From Paraburkholderia sp. FT54 (lineage in GTDB: Bacteria; Pseudomonadota; Gammaproteobacteria; Burkholderiales; Burkholderiaceae): 64,000 bases of DNA. The translations under genes and the position numbers were made by a program. The notes under the pieces are model-generated. The model saw nothing but the letters and a program-made list of their open reading frames with translations. It was not told the DNA's origin and ran no database searches. Within the stretch, counting starts at the first letter, position 1, and every line of letters starts with the position of its first letter. The DNA is taken from the NCBI RefSeq assembly GCF_031585635.1, contig NZ_CP134197.1:872490-936489 (forward strand), in the 5' to 3' direction. This document shows, in pieces, positions 17,276-28,000 of the stretch.

Positions 17276-18277
17276 TCACGCGCGGCGCGTCGCGAGTTCG
17301 GCACCTTGACGCAGTGCTTCCAGCAGACTGCGTTCGTCAGCGATGCCTTTGCCCGCGATATCGAACGCCGTACCGTGATCGACTGAGGTACGGATCACAT
17401 CGAGGCCGACTGTCACGTTGACGCCAGCTTCGAGGCCGAGCACCTTGACCGGACCATGGCCCTGATCGTGGTACATCGCCACCACCAGATCGAAGTCGCC
17501 GCGTCCCGCGCGGAAGAACAACGTGTCGGCAGGGAGCGGGCCTTCGATGTCCCAGCCGCGTTCGCGCAAGACGCGCACGGCCGGCACGATCTTTTCTTCT
17601 TCCTCGCCATAACCGAACAGACCGTTCTCGCCGGCATGCGGGTTGATGCCACACACGGCAATGCGCGGATTGGTAATGCCCGCCTTCACCAGCGTCGCAT
17701 GGCCTCGTTCGAGCGTGCGCTGCACGAGGCCCGGTTCGATCTTGCGGATCGCATCGATAATGCCGATGTGGGTCGTCACATGGATCACACGCAGTTTCGG
17801 TGCGACCAGCATCATCGACACCTCCTCGATGCCCGTGAGGTGCGCGAGCATTTCAGTGTGGCCCGGATACTTGTGACCGCCGGCGTGCAACGCTTCCTTG
17901 TTCAGCGGCGCCGTGCAGATCGCATCGATCTCGTCGGACTTCGCGAGTTCGACGGCGCGCGCGATGTACTGATACGCGGCGTCGCCTGCGAGCGCCGACA
18001 GTGCGCCGAAAGGCAAGTCGGCGGGAATCAGCGCGAGGTCGATGCAGTCGATGGTGCCCTGCTCATATTGCGCATCCGCCGGCTTCGCGATGCGGCGCAC
18101 TTTCGTGCTGCCGCCGACAATCCGGTTGGCCTGCTCGAGGCGTGCCGCATCGCCGATGACGAGCGGGCGGCACTGCCGGTAGACGGCCTCGTGCGTCAAG
18201 CTCTTGACGATGATTTCCGGACCCACGCCCGCTGCGTCGCCCATCGTGATGCCGATGACTGGAAGGTAGTTGCTCAT
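17276..18277 (-). CDS. pdxA2: 4-phospho-D-threonate 3-dehydrogenase (PdxA2)
   Basis: A 333-residue paralogue of the vitamin B6 enzyme PdxA. The metal- and phosphate-binding motifs are clear: ITMGDAAGVGPEIIVKSL at the N-terminus, APLNKEALHAGGHKYPGHTE in the middle and MYHDQGHGPVKVLG near the C-terminus. In the pathway worked out for DUF1537 kinases, PdxA2 oxidises and decarboxylates 4-phospho-D-threonate (and the erythronate epimer in some species) to dihydroxyacetone phosphate. Its ATG overlaps the kinase stop in an ATGA junction, so the two are translationally coupled. A housekeeping pdxA role is unlikely in this context. Confidence 0.9.
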   Translation of the reverse strand: MSNYLPVIGITMGDAAGVGPEIIVKSLTHEAVYRQCRPLVIGDAARLEQANRIVGGSTKVRRIAKPADAQYEQGTIDCIDLALIPADLPFGALSALAGDAAYQYIARAVELAKSDEIDAICTAPLNKEALHAGGHKYPGHTEMLAHLTGIEEVSMMLVAPKLRVIHVTTHIGIIDAIRKIEPGLVQRTLERGHATLVKAGITNPRIAVCGINPHAGENGLFGYGEEEEKIVPAVRVLRERGWDIEGPLPADTLFFRAGRGDFDLVVAMYHDQGHGPVKVLGLEAGVNVTVGLDVIRTSVDHGTAFDIAGKGIADERSLLEALRQGAELATRRA

Positions 18278-19617
18278 GATGTTTTGCCTGAATGACGTTG
18301 GTTCGTTTCGCGGGCCGGCGAAGATGTCGTTGTGCCGCTCGGGTGAGCCGCTCCGGACTCGCTATGGGCGAACTCCGGTGTGCCGCGCAGATGAAGGTAG
18401 GCGCCATACAGCGCGTGCTCGCTGCCGAAGGCGCCGGCTTTGGTGACGACGGTGAGGCGCGGGTTGCAGTGCGGGCGGCCCACCGCCACGCCCGGCTCGA
18501 TTTCCGAAAGCAATTGCAGGCTGTCGATGCCCGCTCTACCGAGCATCGCGCGCGCGGTTTCGCCGCCGGTCGCGATCAGGCCGCTCAGATGCGTGAAAAA
18601 CGGTGCAACGAGCGAAGCGAGGGCCGCCGACAATTGGGCGCCTTCGGCGGGATCGAACAGATCGTCGCGCCCCATTCGCACCAGCAAATCGGTGTGTGCG
18701 CCCAGATGCGCGCCGACCCGCGCTTGCCAGGCCGCCCACTCGAGATGAAGCTCGCCAGCACGCAGCACGTCCGGCGGCACGATCAGCTCGCCCACGCCCG
18801 CGCGCTCGCGCAGCATCGTGCATTGCTGTTCCGAGACGGCCGACAGGCTGCCCACCAGAATCAGGATTGCGCTTGTCGGCTGCTCCGGCTTCGACGGCGC
18901 GTCTTGCGCGGCTTCCGTGCCGATCTGGAACAGGTCGCTCAATGACGCGAGTTCGCGAGCAAGACCGCCTGAGCCGACCCAGAACAGGGCTTCGTCCATC
19001 GACGCCGTCGCCTGCGCGAGCGCCCTCAAATCCGCATCCGTTTCCGCATCGACGATGAGCGCCTGTGCGCCGCTGCTCGCCACCGCGGCAATGGCAGCGC
19101 GCAACGCTGCGGCGTCGCCGCGCAGCGCGTCGACACCCAACGCCGCGGTGCGCAAGCCGACCGCCTCGACCATGGCGTTGAGGTCGGCGCAATGCGCGGC
19201 GTGTTCGAGTTGCCACGTTTCCGTGTTTTCGAGCGGCACGCCGCGCACGAATACGCGACCCTCGCGCACGGTGCGCCCAGTGGCGGGAAAGGCCGTGGCA
19301 ACGATGGCGAGGCCCGCGAGCGGCTGCAACGCGGCCACTTCCGCGGCCCAGTTACCGCGCAAGGTCGAATCGATTTTCTTGTACAGACGCCGCCCCGGCG
19401 CGCGTTGCGCCAGCCACGCGGCGCAGGTGCAGTGCGCGGCTTCGGCGGGCGGCATGCGGCGCGTGTCCGTATCCACCGCGATCACCTCCGCGGCGCCCAT
19501 CGCGCGCGACGCGTTCAGCGTGACCGCCGTGCTGCGCCCCGCTCCCGCGAACGCAATCGCGCAGTCGGCGGCGCCGGACAGGTCGTCGGCGATGATCAGA
19601 ATGCTCGTGCTGCTCAC
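18274..19617 (-). CDS. dtnK: D-threonate/D-erythronate kinase, DUF1537 family
   Basis: A 447-residue four-carbon acid-sugar kinase. The N-terminal DUF1537 motif is [20 protein letters not shown], then [16 protein letters not shown], and the C-terminal nucleotide-binding domain has [16 protein letters not shown]. It phosphorylates the 4-position of D-threonate or D-erythronate with ATP. The start is a GTG at 19617: it has GGAGG upstream and forms a GTGA overlap with the permease stop, whereas upstream in-frame codons are permease DNA. With KdgT and PdxA2 it completes uptake, phosphorylation and conversion to dihydroxyacetone phosphate. D-threonate is favoured over D-erythronate because of the PdxA2 pairing, but this is inference. 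Confidence 0.88.
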   Translation of the reverse strand: MSSTSILIIADDLSGAADCAIAFAGAGRSTAVTLNASRAMGAAEVIAVDTDTRRMPPAEAAHCTCAAWLAQRAPGRRLYKKIDSTLRGNWAAEVAALQPLAGLAIVATAFPATGRTVREGRVFVRGVPLENTETWQLEHAAHCADLNAMVEAVGLRTAALGVDALRGDAAALRAAIAAVASSGAQALIVDAETDADLRALAQATASMDEALFWVGSGGLARELASLSDLFQIGTEAAQDAPSKPEQPTSAILILVGSLSAVSEQQCTMLRERAGVGELIVPPDVLRAGELHLEWAAWQARVGAHLGAHTDLLVRMGRDDLFDPAEGAQLSAALASLVAPFFTHLSGLIATGGETARAMLGRAGIDSLQLLSEIEPGVAVGRPHCNPRLTVVTKAGAFGSEHALYGAYLHLRGTPEFAHSESGAAHPSGTTTSSPARETNQRHSGKTS

Positions 19618-20609
19618 CGGCTCGCCTCCAATGCGGCAGCGCGGCTGGCCTCGGCACGCTTGCCGATCCGCTTTGCGACCGCCGCAGTAAGGATCGGCGA
19701 CACGATCGCCGTCACGACGACGCACGAGGCAACCAGCAAGGTCGCGCTCTTCGCGGCCTCGGCATAGACCGGGTTGGCCGCTGCGATCAGCGCCGGCACG
19801 GCCGCTCCGTTGCCCGCCGTGTTGGCTGCCGCCACGCCCGCGACACCCGTGCCGCCGGTCAGCCGATCGGTCAAATACAGGGGAATGCCCGTCACGATCA
19901 CCACCGCGATGCCGAGGCCGATGCCGAGCAAGCCGGCTTGCCAGACTTTGTGCAGGTCGAGGCTCGCGCCCAGCGCCAAGGCGAAGAACGGAATCATCAC
20001 CGGCACAGCGCGGCCGAGAAAGTTGCGCATCTCACGGTCCAGATTGCCGAGCAGCATGCCGGCCGCGAGCGGGAGAATGCTGCCGACCAGCGTCTGCCAC
20101 GGAAACGCCGACAGCCCGGCCACGCCGAGCGTGACCATCGTCAGGAACGGGCCGGATTCGAGCGACATGATCGTGTAAGCGCCGACGTCTTCAGACTTGC
20201 CATATTGACCCATCAACGCCATGTACAGGCCGCCATTCGTGTCGTTCATCGCGGCGACCACCGCCAGCGTCGACATGCCCGCGAACAGTCCGGACGAAAC
20301 CGGCTGCTCACCCAGAAAGTGGCCCAGCACGACACCCACCACAATCGCCGATCCCACCTTAGCCGCGAACAAGGCCCCGCCCTTCTTGAGCAGATAAGGC
20401 GTCGCCTTTATATCGATCGACGAACCCATGCACACATAGAACACGGCGAGGATCGGCAACGCGCCGGTAAACAGCGCATTTGTGAACGAGCCGAAGAACT
20501 TCGGCGTGTCCGGCAAGAAGGTGGCGATCATTGCACCGAACAGTAGCGGGACGATCATCATGCCGCCCGGAACGCGTTCGATCGCGCGCTTGATAGGAAG
20601 TTGGGCCAT
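19614..20609 (-). CDS. kdgT: 2-keto-3-deoxygluconate permease family (KdgT)
   Basis: A 331-residue inner-membrane proton symporter of the KdgT family (the E. coli protein is 327 residues). About ten hydrophobic segments are seen, along with the family stretches [37 protein letters not shown] and [11 protein letters not shown]. Two adjacent ATG codons occur (20612 and 20609); GGAG lies six bases before 20609, which is preferred. As first gene of the kinase-PdxA2 operon it most probably imports a tetronate rather than 2-keto-3-deoxygluconate, as reported for other KdgT-like carriers beside DUF1537 kinases. Confidence 0.88.
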   Translation of the reverse strand: MAQLPIKRAIERVPGGMMIVPLLFGAMIATFLPDTPKFFGSFTNALFTGALPILAVFYVCMGSSIDIKATPYLLKKGGALFAAKVGSAIVVGVVLGHFLGEQPVSSGLFAGMSTLAVVAAMNDTNGGLYMALMGQYGKSEDVGAYTIMSLESGPFLTMVTLGVAGLSAFPWQTLVGSILPLAAGMLLGNLDREMRNFLGRAVPVMIPFFALALGASLDLHKVWQAGLLGIGLGIAVVIVTGIPLYLTDRLTGGTGVAGVAAANTAGNGAAVPALIAAANPVYAEAAKSATLLVASCVVVTAIVSPILTAAVAKRIGKRAEASRAAALEASR

Positions 20610-20655
20610 CATTGTCTCCAGTTTGAAAGTGACCGATGCAATCATATTGATTGAT

Positions 20656-20666
20656 TGATTCGATCA
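20656..20666. promoter_or_regulatory. Candidate DeoR operator, permease-proximal
   Basis: TGAT-TCG-ATCA, embedded in a run of TGAT repeats, lies 47 bp upstream of the kdgT start in the divergent kdgT/deoR space. A related symmetric element occurs at 20776-20790. The pairing of like elements between a DeoR gene and its target operon suggests operators; no binding data. Confidence 0.4.
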
Positions 20667-20775
20667 TTCGGAGTGTACGTGACGAAACGGCGATGCGCAA
20701 TCCAGTCGTCAATAGGTCGTCGTTGGAGGTAGATTTGCGGCAACGCGTCATTCCACGCGGGAAACTGGCTGAGAT

Positions 20776-20790
20776 TGATCGAAACGATCA
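20776..20790. promoter_or_regulatory. Candidate DeoR operator, regulator-proximal
   Basis: TGATCG-AAA-CGATCA is a perfect 6-bp inverted repeat with a three-base spacer in the 318-bp divergent space between kdgT and deoR. It shares TGAT and CGATCA with the element at 20656-20666. The rest of this intergenic space holds no gene-like frame. Confidence 0.45.
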
Positions 20791-20927
20791 CAATGGGCGC
20801 CGCGCGCGCATGGCGCGACGACGCCGCGGGCGTTGCTCCAGAAGGCGGTTTGATTACACTTACGCCCGTTGGCGCTTTTCCTGTCCATTGCGCGCACCAT
20901 TCGGACGACCCGCTACCCTCTATCACC

Positions 20928-21728
20928 ATGAAAGTTACGAACCGCCGCGAGGCAATGCTGAAGGCCGTCCTGTCCGGCATGAACGACGTAGGCGCCCTGT
21001 GCGAGCATTTCGGCATGTCTGAAGCAACCGTGCGTCGCGACCTGCGCGCGCTCGCCGACGAACGGCTGATCGTGCGCACGTACGGGGGCGCGGCCGCTTC
21101 GGTCGGGATTCACGAACCCGAGGAGTCGCTCGATCTGCGGCGCGAAAGCTTCCGCGAGCAAAAGGATGCGATCGCGCAGGTGGCGGTGAGCCACGTGCAG
21201 GACGGCGACACCATCTTTCTCGACGGCGGCACCACCACCGCTGCAATGGCCCGGCTGCTGGCCGGCCGCCGCGACATTCGCGTGGTCACCAACAACCTGC
21301 TGGCAATTGGCCTGCTCGCCTCGAGCGACGTGCCGGTCACGCTGATCGGCGGCGACCTGCGACCCTCGAGCATGAGCACGCTCGGGCCGCTTGCGCAGAT
21401 CGCGTTGAACCGTCTCTCCGTGGATAAGGCCTTTCTTGGCGCGGACGGTGTAGTCGCCGGCCGTGGGCTCTGCGAGGCGACCGCCGAGCAGGCCTATCTG
21501 AAGGAATGCATCATCAGGCAGGCGGCCAACGTCTTCGTGCTGGTGACGTCGCACAAACTGGATCGCGCGAGCCAGCAGCACTGGACACCACTCGAGCGCG
21601 ACTGGACCCTGGTGACCGATGCTGAACCGGGCACCCCGGAACTGGCAACGTTCCTGCTGCATAGCGAAGTGACGATCGAAACCGCCTCGCAGCAGGCTCG
21701 CCAGCCTCTGCTTCACGGGAAGTCATAG
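20928..21728 (+). CDS. DeoR/GlpR-family transcriptional regulator
   Basis: A 266-residue sugar-metabolism regulator. The N-terminal helix-turn-helix is LCEHFGMSEATVRRDLRALA followed by LIVRTYGGAA, and the C-terminal DeoRC sensor domain has DGDTIFLDGGTTTAAMARLL, ALSVDKAFLGADG-like and KLDRASQ stretches. The ATG at 20928 gives the normal family length; the open frame upstream is non-homologous. It is divergent from the kdgT-dtnK-pdxA2 operon and is its probable repressor, with a phosphorylated tetronate intermediate as the likely effector, by analogy with GlpR. Confidence 0.9.
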   Translation: MKVTNRREAMLKAVLSGMNDVGALCEHFGMSEATVRRDLRALADERLIVRTYGGAAASVGIHEPEESLDLRRESFREQKDAIAQVAVSHVQDGDTIFLDGGTTTAAMARLLAGRRDIRVVTNNLLAIGLLASSDVPVTLIGGDLRPSSMSTLGPLAQIALNRLSVDKAFLGADGVVAGRGLCEATAEQAYLKECIIRQAANVFVLVTSHKLDRASQQHWTPLERDWTLVTDAEPGTPELATFLLHSEVTIETASQQARQPLLHGKS

Positions 21729-21776
21729 GGCCTCGCGCGGAAGAGTGCATTGATCTGCCAGCTTCATTGCCGCTCC

Positions 21777-22658
21777 TCAGCGCTCGTAAAGTTTGAACAG
21801 CGCCTGGGTGCCGTTGCGCGTGAAGCCTTGCTCAGCGAGTTTCTGATAAAGGCTGCGCACCAGATCCAGACCCGGCAACTCACGTCCCATGTGAGTGGCT
21901 TCCTCATGCGCAATCCGCATGTCCTTGATGAAATGCTCGATAAAGAAGCCGGGCGCGAAATCGCCTTTGGCGATGCGCGGCCCCAGGTTATTCAACTGAA
22001 AGCCACCAGCCGCGCCGCCGCCGATCGCGCTCAATACGGTCTGCGAATCCAGTCCGGCGCTATGCGCATAGGCCAGTCCTTCGCACACGCCCAGCATCGT
22101 CGACGCGATCACGATCTGATTGCACAGCTTGGTGTGCTGACCCGCGCCCGGTCCGCCTTGCAGCACGATGTTCGTGCCGAGGCAGCGCAGCATCGGCTCG
22201 ACGCGTGCGAGCGCGTCGGCCGCGCCGCCCACCATGATAGACAGCCGTCCCTCGCGCGCGCCGACATCGCCGCCCGAAACCGGCGCGTCCAGCATGTGCA
22301 CGCCGCGAGTTGCAGCGTGCGCGGCCAGTTCCTCGGCCAGTTGCGGGCTCGAAGTCGTCATATCGATCAGCACGGCATCGCGTCGCGCGTTCACGATCAG
22401 ACCGTCGTCGCCGAGGTACAGCGCGCGGACGTCGTCCGGCATGCCGACGATCGTGATGACCACGTCGGATGCTTCAGCGAGCGCCTTCGGGGTGGCATGC
22501 CAGGATGCACCCGCCGCGATGAGCGGCTCAGCCTTCGCACGGGTACGGTTATAGACGTGCAGCGGATAGCCGGCCGCGGCAAGCCGCGCCGCCATCGACG
22601 CGCCCATGATGCCGAGGCCGATAAAGCCGACAGCGGGTTTGCTTGCAGATTGATTCAT
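21777..22658 (-). CDS. Beta-hydroxyacid dehydrogenase, GarR-like
   Basis: A 293-residue NAD(P)-dependent dehydrogenase with Rossmann motif VGFIGLGIMGASMAARLAAA, the substrate loop LDAPVSGGDVGAREGRLSIM and the catalytic-lysine region GAGQHTKLCNQIVIAS. The APVSGG loop is typical of tartronate-semialdehyde reductase and 3-hydroxyisobutyrate dehydrogenase, and also occurs in L-threonate/D-erythronate dehydrogenases. It is convergent with the DeoR gene (48-bp gap). Proximity to the tetronate operon suggests it acts on a three- or four-carbon acid, but it is not in that operon. Confidence 0.88.
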   Translation of the reverse strand: MNQSASKPAVGFIGLGIMGASMAARLAAAGYPLHVYNRTRAKAEPLIAAGASWHATPKALAEASDVVITIVGMPDDVRALYLGDDGLIVNARRDAVLIDMTTSSPQLAEELAAHAATRGVHMLDAPVSGGDVGAREGRLSIMVGGAADALARVEPMLRCLGTNIVLQGGPGAGQHTKLCNQIVIASTMLGVCEGLAYAHSAGLDSQTVLSAIGGGAAGGFQLNNLGPRIAKGDFAPGFFIEHFIKDMRIAHEEATHMGRELPGLDLVRSLYQKLAEQGFTRNGTQALFKLYER

Positions 22659-22971
22659 GACTGTTTGATCCGGACAGAGTTTGTCGCGCAGCAGGTCGTC
22701 GCAACGACGTCGGAGTCAAAGGATGACGCTCCAGCAGCGCGCGGAATGGCGCTACACATTAGCGCAAAATGGATCGCTCCGCTGGCCACCTCCAGTTCGA
22801 TCTCGTATCCGTGCGTCGAGTTCGAGTGGGTCATTTGCGGCGGATCGTAGGTCAGGTGAAACTCGAGGCCGGATGTGAAGCCGTGCGGCAGCGAAGCAGG
22901 ACGTTATGGGCGCGACCGGATCCAGCTCGCGCCGTTCATGACCGGACCGGCGATAACCATCGGCGCACGCC
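22659..22971. other. Gene-free intergenic region
   Basis: About 313 bp upstream of the GarR-like dehydrogenase gene and downstream of the DUF3331 gene. Short frames on both strands look non-coding. The dehydrogenase promoter should lie here; I see no convincing operator. Confidence 0.4.
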
Positions 22972-23517
22972 TCACGCACGTGTGCTGGCTTTGATCAGCT
23001 CGCTGGCCAGAATCACCGCATCGCTGTTAAGTGGTATGAACCGTCCGCGGATTCGGGGACGGTATATCGGATCGCCCTTGCTGACAGGCTCGCCCGACAG
23101 GGCGCAACGCCCCGCGGCGGGAGCGAGACATGGTGCCCAGATTTGCTCCTCGTAGTTGCAAAGCGTCGCGTCATGCCAGCGCAAAGCGAAGAGCGCATTC
23201 GACAATTCCTCCACGACCGTCACGGTGTAGGTGCGCACGTCACCACCGTTCGACTTACGCGAATTGCGCGGCTCGCCGCCCAAGTGGGAGCGACCGGACA
23301 GGTCCGGAGGATTCCGCATCGGGTCTGGCGAAGAAAAAAGCGGGTCGATGATTGCGAGCGTCGTCGTCCACGCATCCTGAACGTCGGGCGCTGAAGCAAG
23401 TCGGTCCGGCTGATGCGATGACAAGTGATGGGACGAGGACAGCGCAGGGAAAGCAGGCGCATGGCAAGATTCACTTTCTGATGGGATGTCAGAATCCGTA
23501 CTAGGTTGAGCATTCAC
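22972..23517 (-). CDS. DUF3331 domain protein
   Basis: Up to 181 residues; the last ~90 form a DUF3331 domain: TVTVVEELSNALFALRWHD, NYEEQIWAPCLAPAAGRCAL, SGEPVSKGDPIYRPR and IPLNSDAVILASELI. The family is small, cytosolic and of unknown function. Two Cys flanking the Gly-Arg (APC and GRC) are conserved-looking and could bind metal or DNA, a guess. The first ~65 residues are low-complexity Ser/Pro/His and may not be translated: the only start for the full frame is a GTG at 23517, with AAGGA 12 bases upstream; an ATG lies near residue 67. A TATAC-N4-GTATA palindrome is about 384 bp upstream. Confidence 0.72.
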   Translation of the reverse strand: MNAQPSTDSDIPSESESCHAPAFPALSSSHHLSSHQPDRLASAPDVQDAWTTTLAIIDPLFSSPDPMRNPPDLSGRSHLGGEPRNSRKSNGGDVRTYTVTVVEELSNALFALRWHDATLCNYEEQIWAPCLAPAAGRCALSGEPVSKGDPIYRPRIRGRFIPLNSDAVILASELIKASTRA

Positions 23518-24113
23518 GATCGTTTGCTATCCTTAGCAAAGAGTGAAGCGGCGGTCGAACAACTCCCGGCTTGCGGCTACTGGATGCATATGGCGGAGAA
23601 GTCCACGGTACGGCGATAAATCGTCCTGCCAAGCCACGGCACGAACGTGTACTCGCCGTATGAGTTGCTTCCGATATGAATCCAGCTATGTAGAACTTGT
23701 GACACGGTGATTCCTTGACGACGTTAAGAAGTGAACCGGTCTGGCGGCCATCCGAAAGTGCCATGGGGTCGTCGGGCCGAACCGCGAGCGTTGCGCTGCA
23801 GTAACCGCGAGCGTGCCGCGATGAGATAAGAGTAGGTTTAGCCGGAGCGCGAGTCTACTCTACGGTGGGATATGCCGATGCCGCATTAGCGTAACCGGCT
23901 TATACGGACGTATAGGCGCGGCTAGGAGATTTCACTGAGCTTGCCCCGCAGGCGAATTTCTTGTTGAGCGGCAAACGCAAGCAACCAGAGCGACCGTCTG
24001 GAAACGAACGCCGGCACAGTCTTGATGCCGCTCAGCGCGAGGGGCCGAACGTTTGCCCACCATTGCGGGATAGCGCGGCCTCGTGGGCCACGTCGCGTCC
24101 GGAAGATCCACGC
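23518..24113. other. Gene-free intergenic region with symmetric elements
   Basis: About 600 bp between the DUF3331 gene and the FixJ-type regulator gene. The frames here are not protein-like. It holds the palindrome TATACGGACGTATA (listed separately) and an inverted repeat AGAGTAG/CTACTCT at 23829-23861 with a 19-base loop. Confidence 0.45.
23901..23914. promoter_or_regulatory. Palindrome TATAC-N4-GTATA (site 1)
   Basis: TATACGGACGTATA is a perfect 14-bp palindrome. Two further copies with the same half-sites and the same four-base spacing occur at 30713 and 31267, all in intergenic DNA of the signalling island. It is a candidate binding site for the FixJ-type response regulator encoded at 24114-24794. 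Confidence 0.5.
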
Positions 24114-24794
24114 TCAACCACGACGGCCGTCCGGGAGACAGGGCTTGATACCAAGCGATTCGGCCTTGCGGACAAGGTCCGGCATCGAGCGCGCGTTCAT
24201 TTTTCGCATGACCTGTCCACGATGGACCTTGACTGTGATCTCGCTCAAGTTCATCTCAGAGGCAATCTGCTTGTTCAGCAGGCCGGACAAGACAAAGCCC
24301 ATCACCTCTTTCTCGCGCGGCGAAAGAGACTCGTACGCAGCGCGCAGACCGGCCAATGCGGCTTCTGCCGCGAGGCGCTCGCTGTCTCGCGCCAACGCCT
24401 GAGCAACGGCGTCGAGCATGTCCTGGTCTTTGAATGGCTTCACAAAGAAATCGAGCGCGCCAGCCTTCATCGCCTTCACCCCCATCTCGATGTCTCCATG
24501 ACCGGTCATGAACACGACGGGAATGCGTATGCCGCTATTGACGATTTCCTGGTGAAAAGCCATGCCGCTTTTCCCGCGCAGTCGCACGTCCAGGATGAGG
24601 CAGCTCGGTCCCGCGGAGTGAGGAAACCGCAGAAACTCGTCCGGGGACTCGAAAGTCTCGACGCGCAAGCCTACGGAGCGCATAAGCAAGTCAAGGGCCC
24701 GACGGATTCCTTCGTCGTCGTCGACGACGTAGATAACGGAACCGTCAGTTGCTTCGGATTTATCCGTTGTCTGGCGGGTCGGTCTGGTAGTCAT
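24114..24794 (-). CDS. FixJ/NarL-type response regulator
   Basis: A 226-residue two-domain regulator. The receiver domain has the acidic pocket VVDDDEG, the phospho-acceptor Asp69 in CLILDVRLRGKSG, the TGHGD switch Thr and the Lys in FVKPF. The C-terminal LuxR-type helix-turn-helix (about residues 150-215) reads LSPREKEVMGFVLSGLLNKQ and VKVHRGQVMRKM. It is divergent from the giant hybrid kinase gene across a 230-bp space, so that kinase is its likely phosphodonor. GAGG precedes the ATG at 24794. The family activates promoters by binding short symmetric sites. Confidence 0.92.
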   Translation of the reverse strand: MTTRPTRQTTDKSEATDGSVIYVVDDDEGIRRALDLLMRSVGLRVETFESPDEFLRFPHSAGPSCLILDVRLRGKSGMAFHQEIVNSGIRIPVVFMTGHGDIEMGVKAMKAGALDFFVKPFKDQDMLDAVAQALARDSERLAAEAALAGLRAAYESLSPREKEVMGFVLSGLLNKQIASEMNLSEITVKVHRGQVMRKMNARSMPDLVRKAESLGIKPCLPDGRRG

Positions 24795-25024
24795 CTGGAT
24801 ACCTCGCGAAGCTGGAATGCGGTCGCACCCGCTGGCATGCAGCCATTTTCACCTGCCAATGCTCCTGCACCTCATTGGCAACCGAGTAAACTGATTGTAA
24901 ATCGTTGCAGTGAACGCGTGATCACTTTGGATGAGGCCAACGTTCGTGCAGGCTTGCACCTCTTCAACAGCGCAATGCAAGACGCAAGTGTCGGGGCTAG
25001 CTCGCCGGCAGACAAGGGGGAGCA

Positions 25025-28000
25025 ATGATCATCGCGAATTGTCAGACCATTGATCGGGTCTACATGACCGCGGGCTCAGCCCTCTATCGTGCCCGCCGCC
25101 TGACGGATGGGAAGCCGGTGCTGCTGAAGCTCCTTCCCGAAGACGCCGGCACAGTCCAATCCGCCCGTTTCAAACGCGAATACCTGCTCCTTCAAACGTT
25201 GAAAATCGCTGGCGTCGCCAGGCCGCTAACCTTGATCGATGACCGCGGGCGCCTCGTGCTGGTGCTGGAAGACTTCTCAGGCGAGTCGCTCGAGACCGAG
25301 TTGTGCCGCAGCCCGCGCCCGGACCTGCTTCGCTGCCTGACTATCGCCCATCACCTCGCCGATGCATTGGTGGGCATCGATGCCGCCCACATCATCCACC
25401 GGGATCTACGGCCGGCCAATATTCTGGTCGCGCCGGAAACCGGCCATGTTCTGCTGGTGGATTTCAGCCTCGCGACGACCCATGCACACACCGTCTCGCC
25501 AGAGGACGTTGTCGTATCCGTGGGCGAGTGGGCGTATATGTCCCCCGAGCAAACCGGCCGCATGAATCGTCCCGTGGATTACCGGACCGATTGCTATTCG
25601 ATGGGCGTGTTGCTCTATCGCCTGCTGACCGGTCAGTTGCCGTTCCAGGCGAGCGATCCGCTGGAATGGACACATTGCCATATCGCCCGCATGCCACCGC
25701 CGCCGTGCGATATCGTACCCACGGTGCCGCAACCGGTGTCGGACATCGTCATGAAGCTGTTGGCCAAACTACCGGAGGATCGTTATCAAAGCATGCGTGG
25801 CGTGCAGTCCGATCTTGACCGCTGTCTGGCGCAGTGGCGCGCCGCCGGCCGGATCGAGCCGTTCCGGCTCGGCACGGACGATCTATCGGATCGCTTCCAG
25901 ATTCCACACAGACTGTACGGGCGCGATCAGGAATCGAACGCGCTCCTCGGTGTATTCGAACTCATGACGGCCACCGGCCGGGCGGCGCTTGCCACTGTGT
26001 CCGGGTACTCGGGCATCGGCAAGTCCTCGCTGGTCGACGCCTTGCGCAAGCCGATTGTCACGAAGCATGGCTACTTCATTTCAGGCAAGTTCGATCAGTA
26101 CCAGCGCGACATTCCCTATGCCACCCTGACGCAAGCGTTTGGCGAGTTGGTGCAGCAATTGCTGGCCGAAAGCGCGGCACGCATCGCCGGCTGGCGGCAA
26201 CGACTGCAGGCCGCGGTCGGTGTCAATGGCCGGCTCATTCTCGATGTGCTGCCCAAAGTCGAGCTGATCATCGGCGCGCAGCCTCCGGTACCGGCGCTGC
26301 CGCCAACGGAGGCTCAGAACCGGTTTCGCCTGGTCTTCCGGCAATTCGTCACCGTGTTCACGAGCAAGGCACACCCGCTGGTCCTCTTCCTGGATGACCT
26401 GCAGTGGATCGACGCAGCCAGCCTGGCGCTCGTCGAACACCTGCTCACCCACCCGGACACCTGCTATCTGCTGCTGATCGGCGCCTATCGCGACAACGAA
26501 GTGAGCGCAGCGCATCCGCTTATGAAGAGCCTCGATGCGATCCATCAAAGCGGCACCGCGATGATCGACATCCAGCTCGCGCCGTTGTCCGTCGCGCATC
26601 TGAACCAGTTGGTGGCCGACACGCTGCATGCACCTCCCGCGTCGTGCGAGCCGCTCACACGCCTCATCTGCGAACGCACCGAGCGCAACCCGTTCTTCTT
26701 TATCCAGTTCCTGGATGCGCTGCACAAGGAGGGGTTGCTTCGGCGTGATGTACAGATTCACGCATGGCAATGGGACCTGGAACAGATCAAGGCGAAAGAC
26801 TTTGCCGACAACGTCGTCGACCTGATGCTGGGCAAGTTACGGCAACTGCCGATCCCCGCACAGGAAGCGCTGCAGTTGGCCGCTTGCCTCGGCAACAAGT
26901 TCGACCTGCGAATTCTCGCGCTGGTCAGCGGCCAGGCCGAGGTTGAGCAACACCTCGCGCCTGCGGTGCGCGAAAATCTGATCTTGCGCACCCACGGCAG
27001 CGGTAAGTTTCTGCACGACCGGATCCAGCAAGCGGCTTATTCACTGATTCCCGAAGAACGCCGCAGTGAAGTACACCTGCGCATTGGCCGCGTGCTCCTC
27101 TCGAACATGACGGCCGACGAACTCGCCGACCATCTGTTCGATGTGGCGAACCAGTTCAATCGGGGCGCCGCGCTGATCACGGTGCAGCAAGAGCGCGAGC
27201 GCGTGGCTGAACTCAATCTCACGGCTGGCCTGCGTGCCAAGGCAGCGACGGCCTACGCATCGGCACTCGCCTACTTCACCGCCGGAGACGCACTGGTGAC
27301 AGAGGATGGCACCGACCGGCACGCTGCGCTCACGTTCTCGCTCGGCTTTCAGCGTGCCGAATGCGAATTCCTGAACAGCTACCTGACGACGGCGGAACAA
27401 CGGCTGTCGATGCTTTCAAACCGCGCCGCAAACCTCATCGATAAAGCCGCCGTGGCGTGCCTGCGCATGGCCCTTTATATGAACGCGGGGCAAGCCGACC
27501 GCGCCGTTGAAGTCAGCCTCGAATATCTCCGTGCCGTCGGCGTCACGTGGTCGGCGCACCCGAGGAAGGAGGAGGTGCAGCAGGAGTACGAGAAATTGTG
27601 GCAACGGATGGGCAACCGCTCGATCGAGCAGCTCCTCGAGTTGCCTTTGATGACCGATCCCGTCTGCCGTGCTACCCTCGACGTGCTAACAGCCGTCCAG
27701 CCGCCCGCGCATGCCACCGACATGAACCTGTATTGCCTCGTCGCCGGCCGTATGGCGAATCTGAGCCTCGAACATGGGAACAGCGATGGATCGGGATTCG
27801 CCTACGTCATGCTCGGCATGACCCTCGGTCCGCAATTCGGCGATTACCGCGCCGGGCTCCGGTTCGGCAAGCTCGGCGTCGATCTCGTTGAGAAGTACCG
27901 CATGGATCGCTTCAAAGCCCGCGTCTACGCGTGCTTTGGTGCCTTCATCGTTCCCTGGACGTCGCACATACGGTCGGGCCGCGCCATACTGCGGCTCGCC

